DNA from: Mariprofundus sp.
GTDB taxonomy: Bacteria; Pseudomonadota; Zetaproteobacteria; Mariprofundales; Mariprofundaceae
Assembly (NCBI GenBank): GCA_021772775.1
Contig: JAJFLH010000039.1
Coordinates: 62,001 to 126,000, forward strand
DNA length: 64,000 nucleotides
Direction: 5' to 3'
Below are positions 54,772 through 63,769 of the stretch, piece after piece. The position numbers and the translations under genes are program-made. Within the stretch, counting starts at the first letter, position 1. Each line of letters opens with the position of its first letter. The notes under the pieces were generated by a model, which searched no databases, was not told where the DNA came from, and saw nothing but the letters and a program-made list of their open reading frames with translations.

Positions 54772-55623
54772 ATGCCAAACGATCCGCAATCATGGCGTCA
54801 TAGAATCATCAACAATCCAGTTCGGGACAATCTTAACCAGTGTCTGTTTGATCTATCATCACCGATAGGGCGCAAAGTGAATCAAACACTGATGTTGATC
54901 ATTATCTTCAGCGTCATCATGGGTATGATGGGCTCGCTTAAAGATGTCGAACAACAGTGGCAGACGCTGTTTCATTCCTTTGAGTACGGCATCACTCTTG
55001 TCTTTATTTTCGAATATGTGCTGCGCCTCTACTCAGCCCGCAGGCCTCTGGCTTATGCCTTTAGTATTTACGGCATCATCGATCTGGCGACCCTGCTGCC
55101 ACTACTTATATTTGGTGATTCAAACACAGTTATTCGCCTGCTGCGTGTGTTTCGGCTGCTCAAACTTATCCGCTATCTGCGCGCCCTGCAGCTATTTGTA
55201 TCATCGCTAAAAGATGTGTTTGAAATTATGGTCGTCGTGCTTGCGGCCATCATTATCATTGTTTTGGTCGCCGGTAATCTCATCTATTTTCTCGAACCTC
55301 AGAATATCAACGATGCATTTGAAGGCTGCTGGTGGGCTCTGGTCACCATGACCACTGTCGGTTACGGCGACATCGTACCACATAGCCCCGCCGGTCGACT
55401 TTTGGCTTCCTCACTTATTATTATGGGAGTCACCATATTTGCTATGCTGACAGGCACCATTTCGGTTAAAGTGAACCATGTAGTTTCATACAACCGCCAA
55501 TGCCATGAGTGCAAACGCAAGATGGTACAGGAGTTCATATATTGCCCTTATTGTGGAAGCCATCAACAACTCAAGCAACATAAGGCCATGGCCGACAAAG
55601 CAGAAAAGCAACCGTTCGAATAA
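54772..55623 (+). CDS. Voltage-gated-type potassium channel with C-terminal zinc ribbon
   Basis: A 283-residue six-segment ion channel. Hydrophobic segments S1-S6 span about residues 35-235. S4 reads VIRLLRVFRLLKLIRYLRAL with Arg or Lys at every third position, the voltage-sensor pattern. The selectivity filter TTVGYGD lies near residue 197. After S6 a cytoplasmic tail holds two Cys pairs (CHECK and CPYC) forming a rubredoxin-like zinc ribbon, an unusual end for a bacterial channel. GGGGAG precedes the ATG. Confidence 0.93.
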   Translation: MPNDPQSWRHRIINNPVRDNLNQCLFDLSSPIGRKVNQTLMLIIIFSVIMGMMGSLKDVEQQWQTLFHSFEYGITLVFIFEYVLRLYSARRPLAYAFSIYGIIDLATLLPLLIFGDSNTVIRLLRVFRLLKLIRYLRALQLFVSSLKDVFEIMVVVLAAIIIIVLVAGNLIYFLEPQNINDAFEGCWWALVTMTTVGYGDIVPHSPAGRLLASSLIIMGVTIFAMLTGTISVKVNHVVSYNRQCHECKRKMVQEFIYCPYCGSHQQLKQHKAMADKAEKQPFE

Positions 55624-55722
55624 ATCTTGAACCGCCTTATCATGCTAAACAACTGAGACCGCACTTAGCATCGGCCTGATAGATCCATTCACACATAGCA
55701 TCGATTACGTCATCATTGGCCA

Positions 55723-56394
55723 ATGACTCTGCATACACTTCCCTACATCTGCGTAGAAACCGCTCCGAATCCGCAAGCCTCTGTTATTTGGCTACATGGC
55801 CTTGGTGCCGACGGACATGATTTCGAAGCCATCGTACCCCAGCTTGGACTACCAAAGGATCTGGCTATTCGCTTTATTTTCCCGCATGCCCCATCCCTGC
55901 CTGTCAGTCTGAATGGCGGTTATATCATGCCGGCCTGGTACGACATCAAACAGAACGATCTTGGTATCGAACATGACCGCGACGGCATCATGAAATCGGC
56001 AAAATCTATTCAAATGCTGATCGAACAGCAGCAGATGCATGGCATTTCAACGCAGCGTATTATTCTGGCCGGCTTCTCTCAGGGGGCTGCCTTAGCACTG
56101 CATGTCGGGCTACGTCAGAGCGATAGGCTGGCTGGTTTGATGGCACTCTCAGGTTATCTTTTATTGCCCACAGAGACCACCGAATGGCAGATACAGGCAA
56201 AAGAGAGCTCCATTTTCATGGCACATGGCGTACACGATCCGGTTGTAACTTATGCTTTAGGCGAGAGCGCATTTCGACGACTGGAATCTGATGGTTATAA
56301 TACTGAATGGCACAGCTACCCCATGGAACACAGTGTCTGTCTGGAAGAGATCAAAGATATTGGCAAATGGATTACGAAAACCCTGCAATATTGA
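55723..56394 (+). CDS. Alpha/beta-hydrolase, carboxylesterase/phospholipase type
   Basis: A 223-residue cytosolic esterase. The fold markers are VIWLHGLGADGHDFEAIVP, the nucleophile elbow GFSQGAALALHVG (Ser near 118), the acid Asp in MAHGVHDPVVTY and the catalytic His in PMEHSVCLEE. It resembles the small carboxylesterase EstB and thioesterase APT1 groups. No signal peptide is seen. It is transcribed away from the broken kinase gene that follows and lies 100 bases after the channel gene. Confidence 0.92.
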   Translation: MTLHTLPYICVETAPNPQASVIWLHGLGADGHDFEAIVPQLGLPKDLAIRFIFPHAPSLPVSLNGGYIMPAWYDIKQNDLGIEHDRDGIMKSAKSIQMLIEQQQMHGISTQRIILAGFSQGAALALHVGLRQSDRLAGLMALSGYLLLPTETTEWQIQAKESSIFMAHGVHDPVVTYALGESAFRRLESDGYNTEWHSYPMEHSVCLEEIKDIGKWITKTLQY

Positions 56395-56480
56395 GTCTGA
56401 AAGCGTACAGATCATCGCCTACTGACTGCTATTGGGTCACCCCGGAGCCGACATTCACTATCATGCACCGTAAATGAGGG

Positions 56481-56660
56481 CTATCTGGATTCAATTAACC
56501 TTCGCAACACATGGCTTAGCTCTACAATTGAACATGGCTTGATAAGCATTTCCACATCAACAATATCTGCCTGTGATATCCAATCCTTGTCATAACCAGT
56601 AACGATTAGAACAGGGATATCAGCGTTCACTTTGCGCACGCATTGGGTCAACTCAAGCCC
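56481..56660 (-). pseudogene. Displaced C-terminal part of the receiver domain
   Basis: In the frame one base off from the kinase gene, the sequence continues [20 protein letters not shown] and VTGYDKDW, then the receiver Lys in MLIKPCS, and stops at TAG 56481-56483. Joined to the main frame, it completes a normal receiver of about 120 residues. This supports a one-base insertion in the run of eight G (C on the + strand, near 56658-56665). Confidence 0.82.
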
Positions 56661-59169
56661 CCCCCATCCTTGGCATTACAGCATCACTGATAATCGCATC
56701 AATTCCCCCTGAATTGGCTTTGAATTTTTCCAAACCATCCTCACCATCGGCTGCCAACAGAACTTTGTATCCCAGCTCTCTTAACACTTCCCCTGTTGTT
56801 TCACGGACGCTCATCTCATCATCGATCAGAAGAATGGTTTCGCCTTTGCCCTCAATAGCGATCTCCTCTACCCGCTCTACGACCACGCCATCACTCTGAG
56901 TGAGAGGCAAATAAACATGAAAGGCGGTGCCTTCTCCTTCTGTACTTTCCACCTCAATGACCCCACCATGTGTTTGAATCGAGCCATAAACCATAGAGAG
57001 GCCAAGCCCGGTGCCTTCACCCACTGCTTTGGTTGTAAAAAATGGTTCAAAAACATGGCCAAGATCCTCTTTCGAAACCCCCATACCATTATCTTCAACC
57101 TTCAAATGAGCAAGTCGCTCTGTACTGATTTCCGGGTGTCTGTGGCTGAAATCAGCATCCACATTGAACGGTTCAAGTGAGCATATGATGCTTGGCTGCT
57201 GAATATCGCGAACAGCGTCGCGCGCATTATTCAGCAGGTTAATCAATACCTGCTGAAGTTGCGTAACATCCCCATGAATGGTTAACTCTTCACTGCTCAG
57301 GTTCATGCTATAGCTGATATTTTCAGGAATAATACTTTTTGAGAGCTTAAACTCCTCATTCAAAAATGAAGTGAGCGAGAATGGTCGCGTACTCACCATA
57401 TCCTTACGTGCAAACGTCAGCAGCTGTTTCACCATCTCAGCAGCATGATCACTTAGATCCTCGATAATGCTCAGTTTGCTGTTCAGAAGTTCTTTTTTAT
57501 CTATTTGCTTCTTGGCCAGATAGAGGTTGCCCATAATCGCTGCCAGCGTGTTGTTAAAGTCGTGGGCTATGCCGCCAACCAGCGTACCGATTGCCTCCAT
57601 CTTCTGTGATTGAAGCAGCTGCTCCTCAAGCTTCTTTTGCTGTGTGATATCTACCCCCAGGCAAATAATACCCAAAACGGTTTCGCCTTGACCAATCACT
57701 TTCGCCTTAATGATCTCAACCAAATGATTTTCACCATCGATAAATGGCAGCAACTCTGCAGAGACATGAACCCCATCGGATTGCTCCAGACACTCTTTAT
57801 CTGTACGCCGATAGCTTTCCGAATTGGCCAGAGGCAAGACGTCAGAATAATGGTCTGCCTGCAAGAACTCCTGTTCCGATACGCCCGTTTCATGGCAAAA
57901 AGTCCTGTTCACAAATTGAACCTTTCCTTGCCTGTCGACCATCCAGATCCCCAGCGGCGCATTGTCCAGCACAGACTGCAACAGTGAAGTCCGTTGCCTG
58001 ACTGTCTCTTCCAGAGCCTGGTTGGTATCTTGCACAAATTCGAACATGCTTCTGAACTTGGCTGAAAGTTGATGAATTTCACCCGTACCAACCAGAGGGG
58101 GACTGGCTCCCAGGTTACCTTGCTCTATGCTCTCCATGACATGTTGAAGTTTAGTTAAAGGATTGAGAATCCAATGGTTTAGAACCACCCAAACCAACAA
58201 CACTGCCATAAGAAAAAACACCCCCAGCAACAAGGGTAATATATTCACATCTCCAAACAGGGATAGCCTCTTGGTATTCATCAGCGTCAAATCAAACCAT
58301 TCAATCTCCGGCAAATAGGCAATCCCCAGCAGGTACTGCTCACCCTTAAAGTTGACCCGCAACATTTCAGTCTGATTACTTCCGGCCTCCAACCTACCCA
58401 TCGCTTTTTGTATATTTTCCAGATCGGCACTATTTTTAAACAGAGCATCGAGTCTGATATTTTCATCAGTCGCCTTGAAAGCACTGGCATAATTAATCAG
58501 TTCTCTGTCAGGGTGGATCTGGATTGCCATATCTCTGTTCACCAGCAGATTATGGATACCGGGATAGACTGTATCGACAGCTTCATTGATAAATTCGGAA
58601 ATATCGATGCCCGTACCAATGACCCCAAGCACTTCCGCGTTATGCCTGATCAGGACATTGATCCATACCTTGGTGACACCAAGTTCACTGTCCTCATTGA
58701 CATTGATATCATATCTCTTGTTATTGGCCAGCGTAGCAAAGAACCAGTCATCACTCGTTTTCTCTCTGGACAGAGTATATCGCAGTTCTTTGCTTGCGTA
58801 CTGGTTTGTTGCATCATTTGCATAGTAGTTCCCGCTTCTGGAGAAAGCCGCAAAATAGCTGTGATCACGAAAGTTGATGCGATATTGCTCCAGAATTTCT
58901 ACACCATTTTTGACTGCTTCGGGATTACTTTCGTCCATCGCCATATTGATCAACGCCGGCTCTTTCGCCATTTTCAAAGCCAGACCAACTTCCCTGATAA
59001 TCGGCATCAGCGTTCTGTGTTTATCAAACTGAACCTGCCGCTCGGCCAGCTGCTCCGCCCACTGCTCGTTAATTCGTGATCTCAAATTCTCGGAATAAAA
59101 CCAGGCGACCAAAGAGAAGCTGCATAAAATAAGCAGCATTAACGCTACAAATCTGGTTTTTAGTTTCAT
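56653..59169 (-). CDS. Hybrid sensor histidine kinase, receiver cut short by a frameshift at a G8 run
   Basis: An 838-residue frame encodes a membrane kinase: membrane segment about 7-27, large dCACHE-like periplasmic domain (30-300, with [11 protein letters not shown]), membrane segment about 300-325, HAMP, PAS (about 395-510), H-box [14 protein letters not shown] near 536, ATPase domain ([11 protein letters not shown]) and a receiver with acceptor Asp in [12 protein letters not shown] near 826. The frame stops at a run of eight G just after that motif. Removing one base restores about 60 further residues ending the receiver. It could be a sequencing error, a phase-variable tract or a real mutation. 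Kinase activity should survive but phosphotransfer to the receiver should not. Confidence 0.88.
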   Translation of the reverse strand: MKLKTRFVALMLLILCSFSLVAWFYSENLRSRINEQWAEQLAERQVQFDKHRTLMPIIREVGLALKMAKEPALINMAMDESNPEAVKNGVEILEQYRINFRDHSYFAAFSRSGNYYANDATNQYASKELRYTLSREKTSDDWFFATLANNKRYDINVNEDSELGVTKVWINVLIRHNAEVLGVIGTGIDISEFINEAVDTVYPGIHNLLVNRDMAIQIHPDRELINYASAFKATDENIRLDALFKNSADLENIQKAMGRLEAGSNQTEMLRVNFKGEQYLLGIAYLPEIEWFDLTLMNTKRLSLFGDVNILPLLLGVFFLMAVLLVWVVLNHWILNPLTKLQHVMESIEQGNLGASPPLVGTGEIHQLSAKFRSMFEFVQDTNQALEETVRQRTSLLQSVLDNAPLGIWMVDRQGKVQFVNRTFCHETGVSEQEFLQADHYSDVLPLANSESYRRTDKECLEQSDGVHVSAELLPFIDGENHLVEIIKAKVIGQGETVLGIICLGVDITQQKKLEEQLLQSQKMEAIGTLVGGIAHDFNNTLAAIMGNLYLAKKQIDKKELLNSKLSIIEDLSDHAAEMVKQLLTFARKDMVSTRPFSLTSFLNEEFKLSKSIIPENISYSMNLSSEELTIHGDVTQLQQVLINLLNNARDAVRDIQQPSIICSLEPFNVDADFSHRHPEISTERLAHLKVEDNGMGVSKEDLGHVFEPFFTTKAVGEGTGLGLSMVYGSIQTHGGVIEVESTEGEGTAFHVYLPLTQSDGVVVERVEEIAIEGKGETILLIDDEMSVRETTGEVLRELGYKVLLAADGEDGLEKFKANSGGIDAIISDAVMPRMGGA

Positions 59170-59528
59170 AAGCCCCTCCCTTCACCATTATAAATGGTTT
59201 GTTCAAAACTTTCGTCTTAAGAAAAATTGCGATGGTTCAACATACTTAAGCCATCACTGCTCCCCTTCACACAACCACTGCAGGAATAAGTGAGCATTAT
59301 TTATGCCAACGACAGTATACTCGTCACCACCTCCACCATTGGTTTCGATAATAAAGGAAATACCAGATGGCAACAGCCTGGATGCCAACAGTATGATACG
59401 CTATTTATTCTCCTTTGCCATGGCGTAATACGCTGCCATGGGAATCGCGCATGGGTAGCCCTTGCGGTTAACCACCTTAATCCCTAATATCCGCCGCCCT
59501 TGTGAATGGTCGCCCTTTCACAGGGACT
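59170..59528. other. Gap between the kinase and tRNA-Ser
   Basis: No convincing gene. A 65-codon frame with GTG start (59290-59487, +) has no recognisable product and ordinary random composition. The region should hold the promoter of the kinase gene (minus) and of tRNA-Ser (plus). Just before the tRNA an imperfect CCCTTGTGAA/TTTCACAGGG hairpin can form. Confidence 0.5.
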
Positions 59529-59618
59529 GGAGAGATGTCTGAGTGGTTGAAGGAGCACGCCTGGAAAGCGTGTGTATCTTAACGGGTACCGAGGGTTCGA
59601 ATCCCTCTCTCTCCGCCA
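59529..59618 (+). tRNA. tRNA-Ser (GGA)
   Basis: A 90-base class II tRNA. The acceptor stem is GGAGAGA/TCTCTCC, the anticodon loop CTGGAAA, the variable arm is long and the discriminator G is followed by encoded CCA. Confidence 0.97.
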
Positions 59619-59654
59619 GTTTTTTTATCAACGCATGGCAAGCCATACATTGAT

Positions 59655-59728
59655 AAAAACTCGAGGATAAAGAGTCATGACCCGAATCAATCCCTCTCGG
59701 TTCAGTGACTCTAAACCCTTGAGTTTTT
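59655..59728 (+). other. Long imperfect hairpin after tRNA-Ser, possible terminator
   Basis: A nearly continuous stem: AAAAACTC pairs with GAGTTTTT, AGAGTCA with TGACTCT, and TGACCCGA with TCGGTTCA (one mismatch), around an 11-base loop. The 3' arm ends in five T followed by AAA, so it may terminate the tRNA-Ser transcript, although it is much longer than usual. A second inverted repeat (TTTTTATCAA/TTGATAAAAA, with ATGGC/GCCAT inside) fills the space between it and the tRNA. Confidence 0.6.
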
Positions 59729-59794
59729 AAATGGTTCTGAGAACATATCTCAAAATCATGATACCAGCTTCCACCCAAGTGGAACCCAAGTATC

Positions 59795-59902
59795 GCCCAG
59801 GTCGGGCCCCGCACGGTGGACCCCTGTGAACCCCGTCAGATCCGGAAGGAAGCAGCGGCAGCAGGACGAAGCGCGTTGCGGATCTGTCCGGCCTGGGTGG
59901 TG
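59795..59902 (+). ncRNA. ffs: Signal recognition particle RNA (4.5S type)
   Basis: The small bacterial SRP RNA that binds Ffh for membrane-protein targeting. The conserved apical loop TCCGGAAGGAAGCAGC is present and flanked by GTCAGA and GGCAGCAGGACG, as in other SRP RNAs. The ends pair through GCCCAGG and CCTGGGT. Six T follow at 59905-59910 as terminator. The exact ends are estimated from the closing stem. Confidence 0.93.
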
Positions 59903-60046
59903 CATTTTTTATAACTACAAGCACCCCAAAAAGATCTGAACAACAGCAGATCAATTTCATATCTGTTTTCGGTTTTCACTTCAACCGGCAAGCAATCCTC
60001 TCCCTATGCACTGTATCAATTAAAATATTGCATCAAAGAGGAACGA

Positions 60047-60199
60047 ATGGGACCCCCTTATGATCGCGCCGCAAATCGAACTCACGCCAATAGTCGCGAT
60101 GACTTAGCCGATGGCCTTGAACAGCGCCTTGACCGAAAGCATCGGGCTCGAGTTACTCACAAAGCAGCTAAAGCACATATTATGCCTTCGTATCGTTAA
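60047..60199 (+). CDS. Small basic hypothetical protein, 50 residues
   Basis: A short frame with GAGG four bases before its ATG. The product is rich in Arg, Ala and His (DDLADGLEQRLDRKHRARV) and ends HIMPSYR. It has no signal or membrane segment and I recognise no family. The good ribosome-binding site is the main support. Confidence 0.45.
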   Translation: MGPPYDRAANRTHANSRDDLADGLEQRLDRKHRARVTHKAAKAHIMPSYR

Positions 60200-60252
60200 T
60201 AATCTAATGGAGATGAAAGATTATTGGCCACACCGCGCTATTGCTGATCTGT

Positions 60253-60423
60253 ATGATTCCACAGCAACAGCTTGATTTGGCTGATCATACTTGGATAACT
60301 TATCTGGCAAACCATGCAATAAACATCGAAGATAGCGGCATGCTTGCATCTGATATTGAACTGGAGTCACTCGAAGAGCTTGAGTTTTACCAATGGTTAG
60401 AGGAGTACAAACATGCCGATTAA
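60253..60423 (+). CDS. Small acidic hypothetical protein, first gene of the DUF3106 operon
   Basis: A 56-residue acidic product (IELESLEELEFYQWLEEY near the C-terminus) of unknown family. The start is uncertain: a TTG at 60241 is also possible. It overlaps the next gene by 11 bases, which supports that it is translated. In other Proteobacteria DUF3106 genes are often preceded by a sigma factor and an anti-sigma-like gene. Whether this small protein stands in for one cannot be said. Confidence 0.45.
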   Translation: MIPQQQLDLADHTWITYLANHAINIEDSGMLASDIELESLEELEFYQWLEEYKHAD

Positions 60424-60658
60424 ACAGATCATAATATGTTTCTTTGTCAGCCTTTTAATCTCCACCCCTCTTCAATCTGAAGAGAGTAGTGCCAATAGAG
60501 TCGCGACAGAGATCGAACTTTTTGAATTCATCGCCGATTGGGAGAGTAATGATGGCCAATGGGTTGAGCCTTCGGTTTTTGAACAGACAAAAGTGAAAGA
60601 TGTTGAAGCTGGAGACCTGCCCATGACAACCACACAGGAGGGGCATTATGGTTTTTAA
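60413..60658 (+). CDS. Small exported protein of the DUF3106 operon
   Basis: An 81-residue protein with an N-terminal signal peptide (about residues 4-22, cleavage near LQSEES). The mature part carries LFEFIADWESNDGQWVEP, a pattern I associate with small proteins encoded beside DUF3106 genes. GAGGAG stands seven bases before the ATG. It overlaps both neighbours by 11 bases. Function unknown. Confidence 0.7.
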   Translation: MPIKQIIICFFVSLLISTPLQSEESSANRVATEIELFEFIADWESNDGQWVEPSVFEQTKVKDVEAGDLPMTTTQEGHYGF

Positions 60659-61160
60659 AACACGATATCTCATAATGATGTTAGCTCTGATATCTCCCAC
60701 ACAGAGCATCGCAGCTGAGCAATCACTATCGTGGTCATCCTTATCGCTACAAGAACAGCACACGCTACAGCAGTTTCAAAATAGCTGGGATAAAATAGCC
60801 GCCAAACGTCAAATCAAGTTGCGCAAAGGTGCCAAACGTTGGGCTGCAATGAATCCAGATCAAAAACAGCGCGCCAAAGCAGAACTTCAACGCTGGAAAG
60901 AAGTACCCAAAGATAAACGTATCGTGATGCGGCAGCGCTTCAAACGATTCCAAAACCTGCCTCCGGAAAAACGGCGCGAAATCAGAAGTAAGCGAAAGTG
61001 GTTCAAATCACTGCCGGAAGGAAAGCGTTTTGATTTACGCCAACGCTGGCAACAGATGGAGCCGGCTCAAGGCCAGAGGTTGCGTCATTCATGGAGAAAC
61101 AACGCTCCGCAACAGCGCAGCAAACCTTTCACCATGCAGCAACCCAATCAGAAACAGTAA
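60648..61160 (+). CDS. DUF3106 family exported protein
   Basis: A 170-residue protein with a signal peptide (about residues 4-24, ending SIAAE). The mature part is very basic and made of Trp-containing repeats (WDKIAAKRQIKLRKGAKRW, RWKEVPKDKRIVMRQRFKRF, KWFKSLPEGKRFDLRQRW), about 20-30 residues apart, the pattern of DUF3106. A periplasmic helical protein is expected. GGAGGGG precedes the ATG. It is the last of three overlapping genes, and no terminator follows clearly. Confidence 0.85.
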   Translation: MVFKTRYLIMMLALISPTQSIAAEQSLSWSSLSLQEQHTLQQFQNSWDKIAAKRQIKLRKGAKRWAAMNPDQKQRAKAELQRWKEVPKDKRIVMRQRFKRFQNLPPEKRREIRSKRKWFKSLPEGKRFDLRQRWQQMEPAQGQRLRHSWRNNAPQQRSKPFTMQQPNQKQ

Positions 61161-61200
61161 AGTGAGGCTCCAAAAAACAGTGGGTACTAAAAACCTTTTA

Positions 61201-61464
61201 ATGGGCGAGCACATCCAAACATGTACAACCAGCATCCGCATGGACGAATAATTGGCGCATCGGTTGGACGATGCTGCAGCTAAGCTTCATAGGCGCAAGA
61301 ATGGTATTATCATCCATACAATTGAAGAGTATCTGGATAAGAATGCAGCAAAATTACTGCAGGAAGAGGCCCAAAAACAATCACTGCGAACCAACCAGCT
61401 AGATGCAATGGATGAAAACAGTGCATGGGAAGACTCACATGATGAGATGGGCCGGCATCCATGA
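61201..61464 (+). pseudogene. Broken RHH-type antitoxin
   Basis: From the ATG at 61201 the frame reads TCTTSIRMDE, then TAA (61249-61251), then LAHRLDDAAAKLHRRKNGII and IEEYLDKNAAKL. Read through the stop, it gives an 87-codon ribbon-helix-helix antitoxin with N-terminal strand and two helices. The TAA stands where relatives have Glu or Gln, so CAA to TAA is the simplest explanation. A restart at the TTG after the stop would lack the DNA-binding strand. The stop overlaps the toxin ATG (ATGA). Confidence 0.72.
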
Positions 61465-61781
61465 AGCGAGGAGACATCATCATCTGTGCATTAAGCGGCG
61501 ATTACGGCAACCCCAGGCCAGCGGTGATTATCCAGTCTGATCTGTTTAACCCAACGCATGCCAGTATTGTTGTTTGCCCCATCACTTCACACATTATAGA
61601 GGCCCCCTTGTTTCGCCTGAGCCTAGCGGCCAATAGCAAGACAGGTCTGGAAAAAAGTGCCTAAATCATGATTGATAAGGTTACGGCTATCCGAGCAGAG
61701 TGTATCAAAGAGCGCATTGGCACCTTAAATACGAAACAAAAGAAGCAACTAGATCAAGCAATCAAACTTTGGCTATCGTAA
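61461..61781 (+). pseudogene. Broken MazF/PemK-type toxin
   Basis: The frame starts KRGDIIICALSGDYGNPRPA and continues VIIQSDLFNPTHASIVVCPI, the normal MazF fold core, to TGLEKSA. There an in-frame TAA (61662-61664) stops it. The same frame then continues IMIDKVTAIRAECIKERIG to a TAA at 61779-61781, completing a normal-length mRNA interferase of 106 sense positions. Relatives have SQIMIDK at this point, so CAA to TAA is likely. The toxin would lack its last third and be inactive unless the stop is read through. Confidence 0.75.
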
Positions 61782-61850
61782 AAAGGGCGCGGTAGACCTC
61801 CTCACACCAGACAGCAAGGATCAGAAGTGCAAAGCCTGCTACAGCTTGCT

Positions 61851-62603
61851 TTACTCACCCTTATCGCTGCCGCCCAGCGATGGCGCACAGGCAATAATTC
61901 GATCCGCCATGCGCGAGAATGGCAGACTCTGAAGCCACACTTTTCCAGTGCCACTCAGCGTAGCCATGAACAGCCCTTCTCCACCAAAAACCATGCTTTT
62001 AAGATTACCTGCCGCTTCGATGTCGTATTCAACCGAGGGCTCGAATGCGACCAGGCAGCCGGTATCCACGCGCAGGGTTTCGTTATTCAGTTCTTTTTCG
62101 ATCATCGTTCCACCGGCATGAATAAACGCCATGCCGTCACCGCTCAACTGTTCCAAAATAAAACCCTCGCCGCCGAAAAAACCGGCTCCGAGCTTTTTGG
62201 TAAAGGCGATATCCAGTTTCGTACCGAGTGCTGCACAGAGAAAAGCATCCTTTTGGCACAACAGTTCGCCTCCAATACTGGAGAGATCAATAGGAATTAC
62301 CGAACCCGGATAGGGTGCAGAAAACGCGACATGGCTCTTGCCACTACCGGTTTGAGTGAAATGGGTCATAAACAGAGATTCTCCGGCAATGGCGCGTTTA
62401 CCCGCATTAAACAACTTACCGAACAGGCCGCTTTCCGCCTCAGAGCCATCACCCATTTTTGCTTCGAAAGCGATGCCCTCTTCCATATAGGTCATTGCAC
62501 CAGCCTCGGCGATCACAGTTTCGCCGGGATCCAGCTCCACCTCAACCAACTGCATATCGTGGCCGATGATTTTGTAATCCACTTCATGACATTTTCTACT
62601 CAT
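61851..62603 (-). CDS. AIM24/TIGR00266 family protein
   Basis: A 250-residue cytoplasmic beta-rich protein. Family motifs include [71 protein letters not shown] and [16 protein letters not shown], with internal repetition of GGEG...L.G.G. The function is unknown; the fold is shared with mitochondrial AIM24. GGAGG stands nine bases before the ATG. The long plus-strand frame opposite it (61827-62744) is a shadow. Confidence 0.9.
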   Translation of the reverse strand: MSRKCHEVDYKIIGHDMQLVEVELDPGETVIAEAGAMTYMEEGIAFEAKMGDGSEAESGLFGKLFNAGKRAIAGESLFMTHFTQTGSGKSHVAFSAPYPGSVIPIDLSSIGGELLCQKDAFLCAALGTKLDIAFTKKLGAGFFGGEGFILEQLSGDGMAFIHAGGTMIEKELNNETLRVDTGCLVAFEPSVEYDIEAAGNLKSMVFGGEGLFMATLSGTGKVWLQSLPFSRMADRIIACAPSLGGSDKGE

Positions 62604-62841
62604 CTCTCTGCTCCTCCGAACCCAGTGCTATTTGCGAAACTCATCTTATCGAAAAACAAGCATAGAGCAAAGTACGCCCAGCAGTCCATGCCGAAAGATT
62701 GGAAGCAGCCGGAACTGCTCTCAAACAGCCTACGGTCAAAGTAACCACCACAACTTCGCTTTTCAGTGTGACCCGAGCCTATGAGGTTTACTATCAGTAT
62801 TTATAGTTGAAATTGCTTATCTGTACCATTTGATAATTAGC

Positions 62842-63120
62842 TTATTTATCAACTCGTATCACGGATGAATTGCAGGCGGCGCAATACAATATTCTTTCGT
62901 CATTGACTGGCACGTCATCAATAAACGCATCAAGATTGAGTAAGGTTCTACACGCCTCAGCAAAATAGAGGCGCACATAGCCAGAATGCGCCACTTCACC
63001 ACAAGCGACATGACTCTTTTCAATCCCTATTATTTTACTGAACCAATACAGTATTTGATGGAATAACAGTGGCGAAGTGTGAAGCCGGTTATTTGTCGGC
63101 TTTTGTGCGATGCACCAGCA
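62842..63120 (-). pseudogene. Possible gene remnant with a CxxC motif
   Basis: A 93-codon open frame with no good start codon. The encoded stretch has protein-like character: HQILYWFSKIIGIEKSHVAC, GYVRLYFAEACRTLLNLDAF and a Cys pair in LYCAACNSSVIRV near the end. It may be the 3' part of a gene whose start is lost, or begin at a GTG late in the frame (about 50 residues). Not recognised. The remaining 240 bases of the gap towards 62604 show no gene. Confidence 0.35.
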
Positions 63121-63203
63121 TCAAGTTTTTTACGGCGCACGATTCAAAATCGGCACCTGAACATGAAAGGCTGGATTTAAACTGTTACGTTATGGCGCTA
63201 CAC

Positions 63204-63302
63204 CTAGCCCAGTTTCTTTAACTTTTTAGCGGCCTTCTTCTCTTTCGGCGTCTTTGCCGCTTGTTTCTTGCCTTCTTTGTTGTTTTTTTGTTCCTTACCC
63301 AT
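63204..63302 (-). CDS. Very small Lys-rich protein, 32 residues
   Basis: The product starts MGKEQKNNKEGKKQAAKTP and is almost half Lys, ending KKLKKLG. It is preceded by AGGAGA five bases before the ATG, an excellent ribosome-binding site. Lack of structure and high charge suggest binding to nucleic acid or ribosomes. I recall similar tiny Lys-rich proteins in other Proteobacteria but know no function. Confidence 0.6.
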   Translation of the reverse strand: MGKEQKNNKEGKKQAAKTPKEKKAAKKLKKLG

Positions 63303-63757
63303 GGTGTTCTCCTGATTATAAATCGCTGAAGTTCAGAGGACTCTCGCACCCCTGGCCGGGCTATTGCCGATGATCTCCTGATAATGCTTATGGTACGGGT
63401 GCCTGCTAGCCAGGCTACTGAAGAAGGGATGCTTAAAGGAGACTGGCCGTATCTTCCAACTAAGCAGTTATCAGCATGGTACGCCGGCTTCTACGACAAC
63501 GCTATCGATTCATCAATGCAGATGTGATTATCAACGCACTCAAAACCCGCTCTCTCACATAGGCATGAGAGCCTCATAACAACAGATCTCAAACGATGAC
63601 TCAGGGACCGTGCTGCTTATTGATTGCCGACCCTCACTGATCCAAACACAAGATCTCTGCCATTGATTCATTAATTTTTTATCTCCATACAAATAGTTAT
63701 CCATCCAAAACCAGCTTGCTATGACCTACACCAGCTCATCATATAAGCAAAGATGAA
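63303..63757. other. Stretch without a supported gene
   Basis: A plus-strand frame (63330-63527) includes PYLPTKQLSAWYAGFYDNAI, which looks protein-like, but it has no ribosome-binding site, is short, and matches nothing I recognise. It may be a remnant. The last part holds a possible promoter -10 (TATACT, 63758-63763) for the RNA candidate downstream. Confidence 0.4.
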
Positions 63758-63769
63758 TATACTTTAACG

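Noticed and set aside
59290-59487. 65-codon frame upstream of tRNA-Ser
   Set aside because: No recognisable product, GTG start and composition like non-coding DNA.
59518-59814. 98-codon minus frame across tRNA-Ser and SRP RNA
   Set aside because: It runs antisense through two RNA genes. Such frames are well-known annotation artefacts.
61827-62744. 305-codon plus-strand frame
   Set aside because: It lies opposite the AIM24-family gene, which has clear family motifs and a strong ribosome-binding site; the plus product matches nothing.
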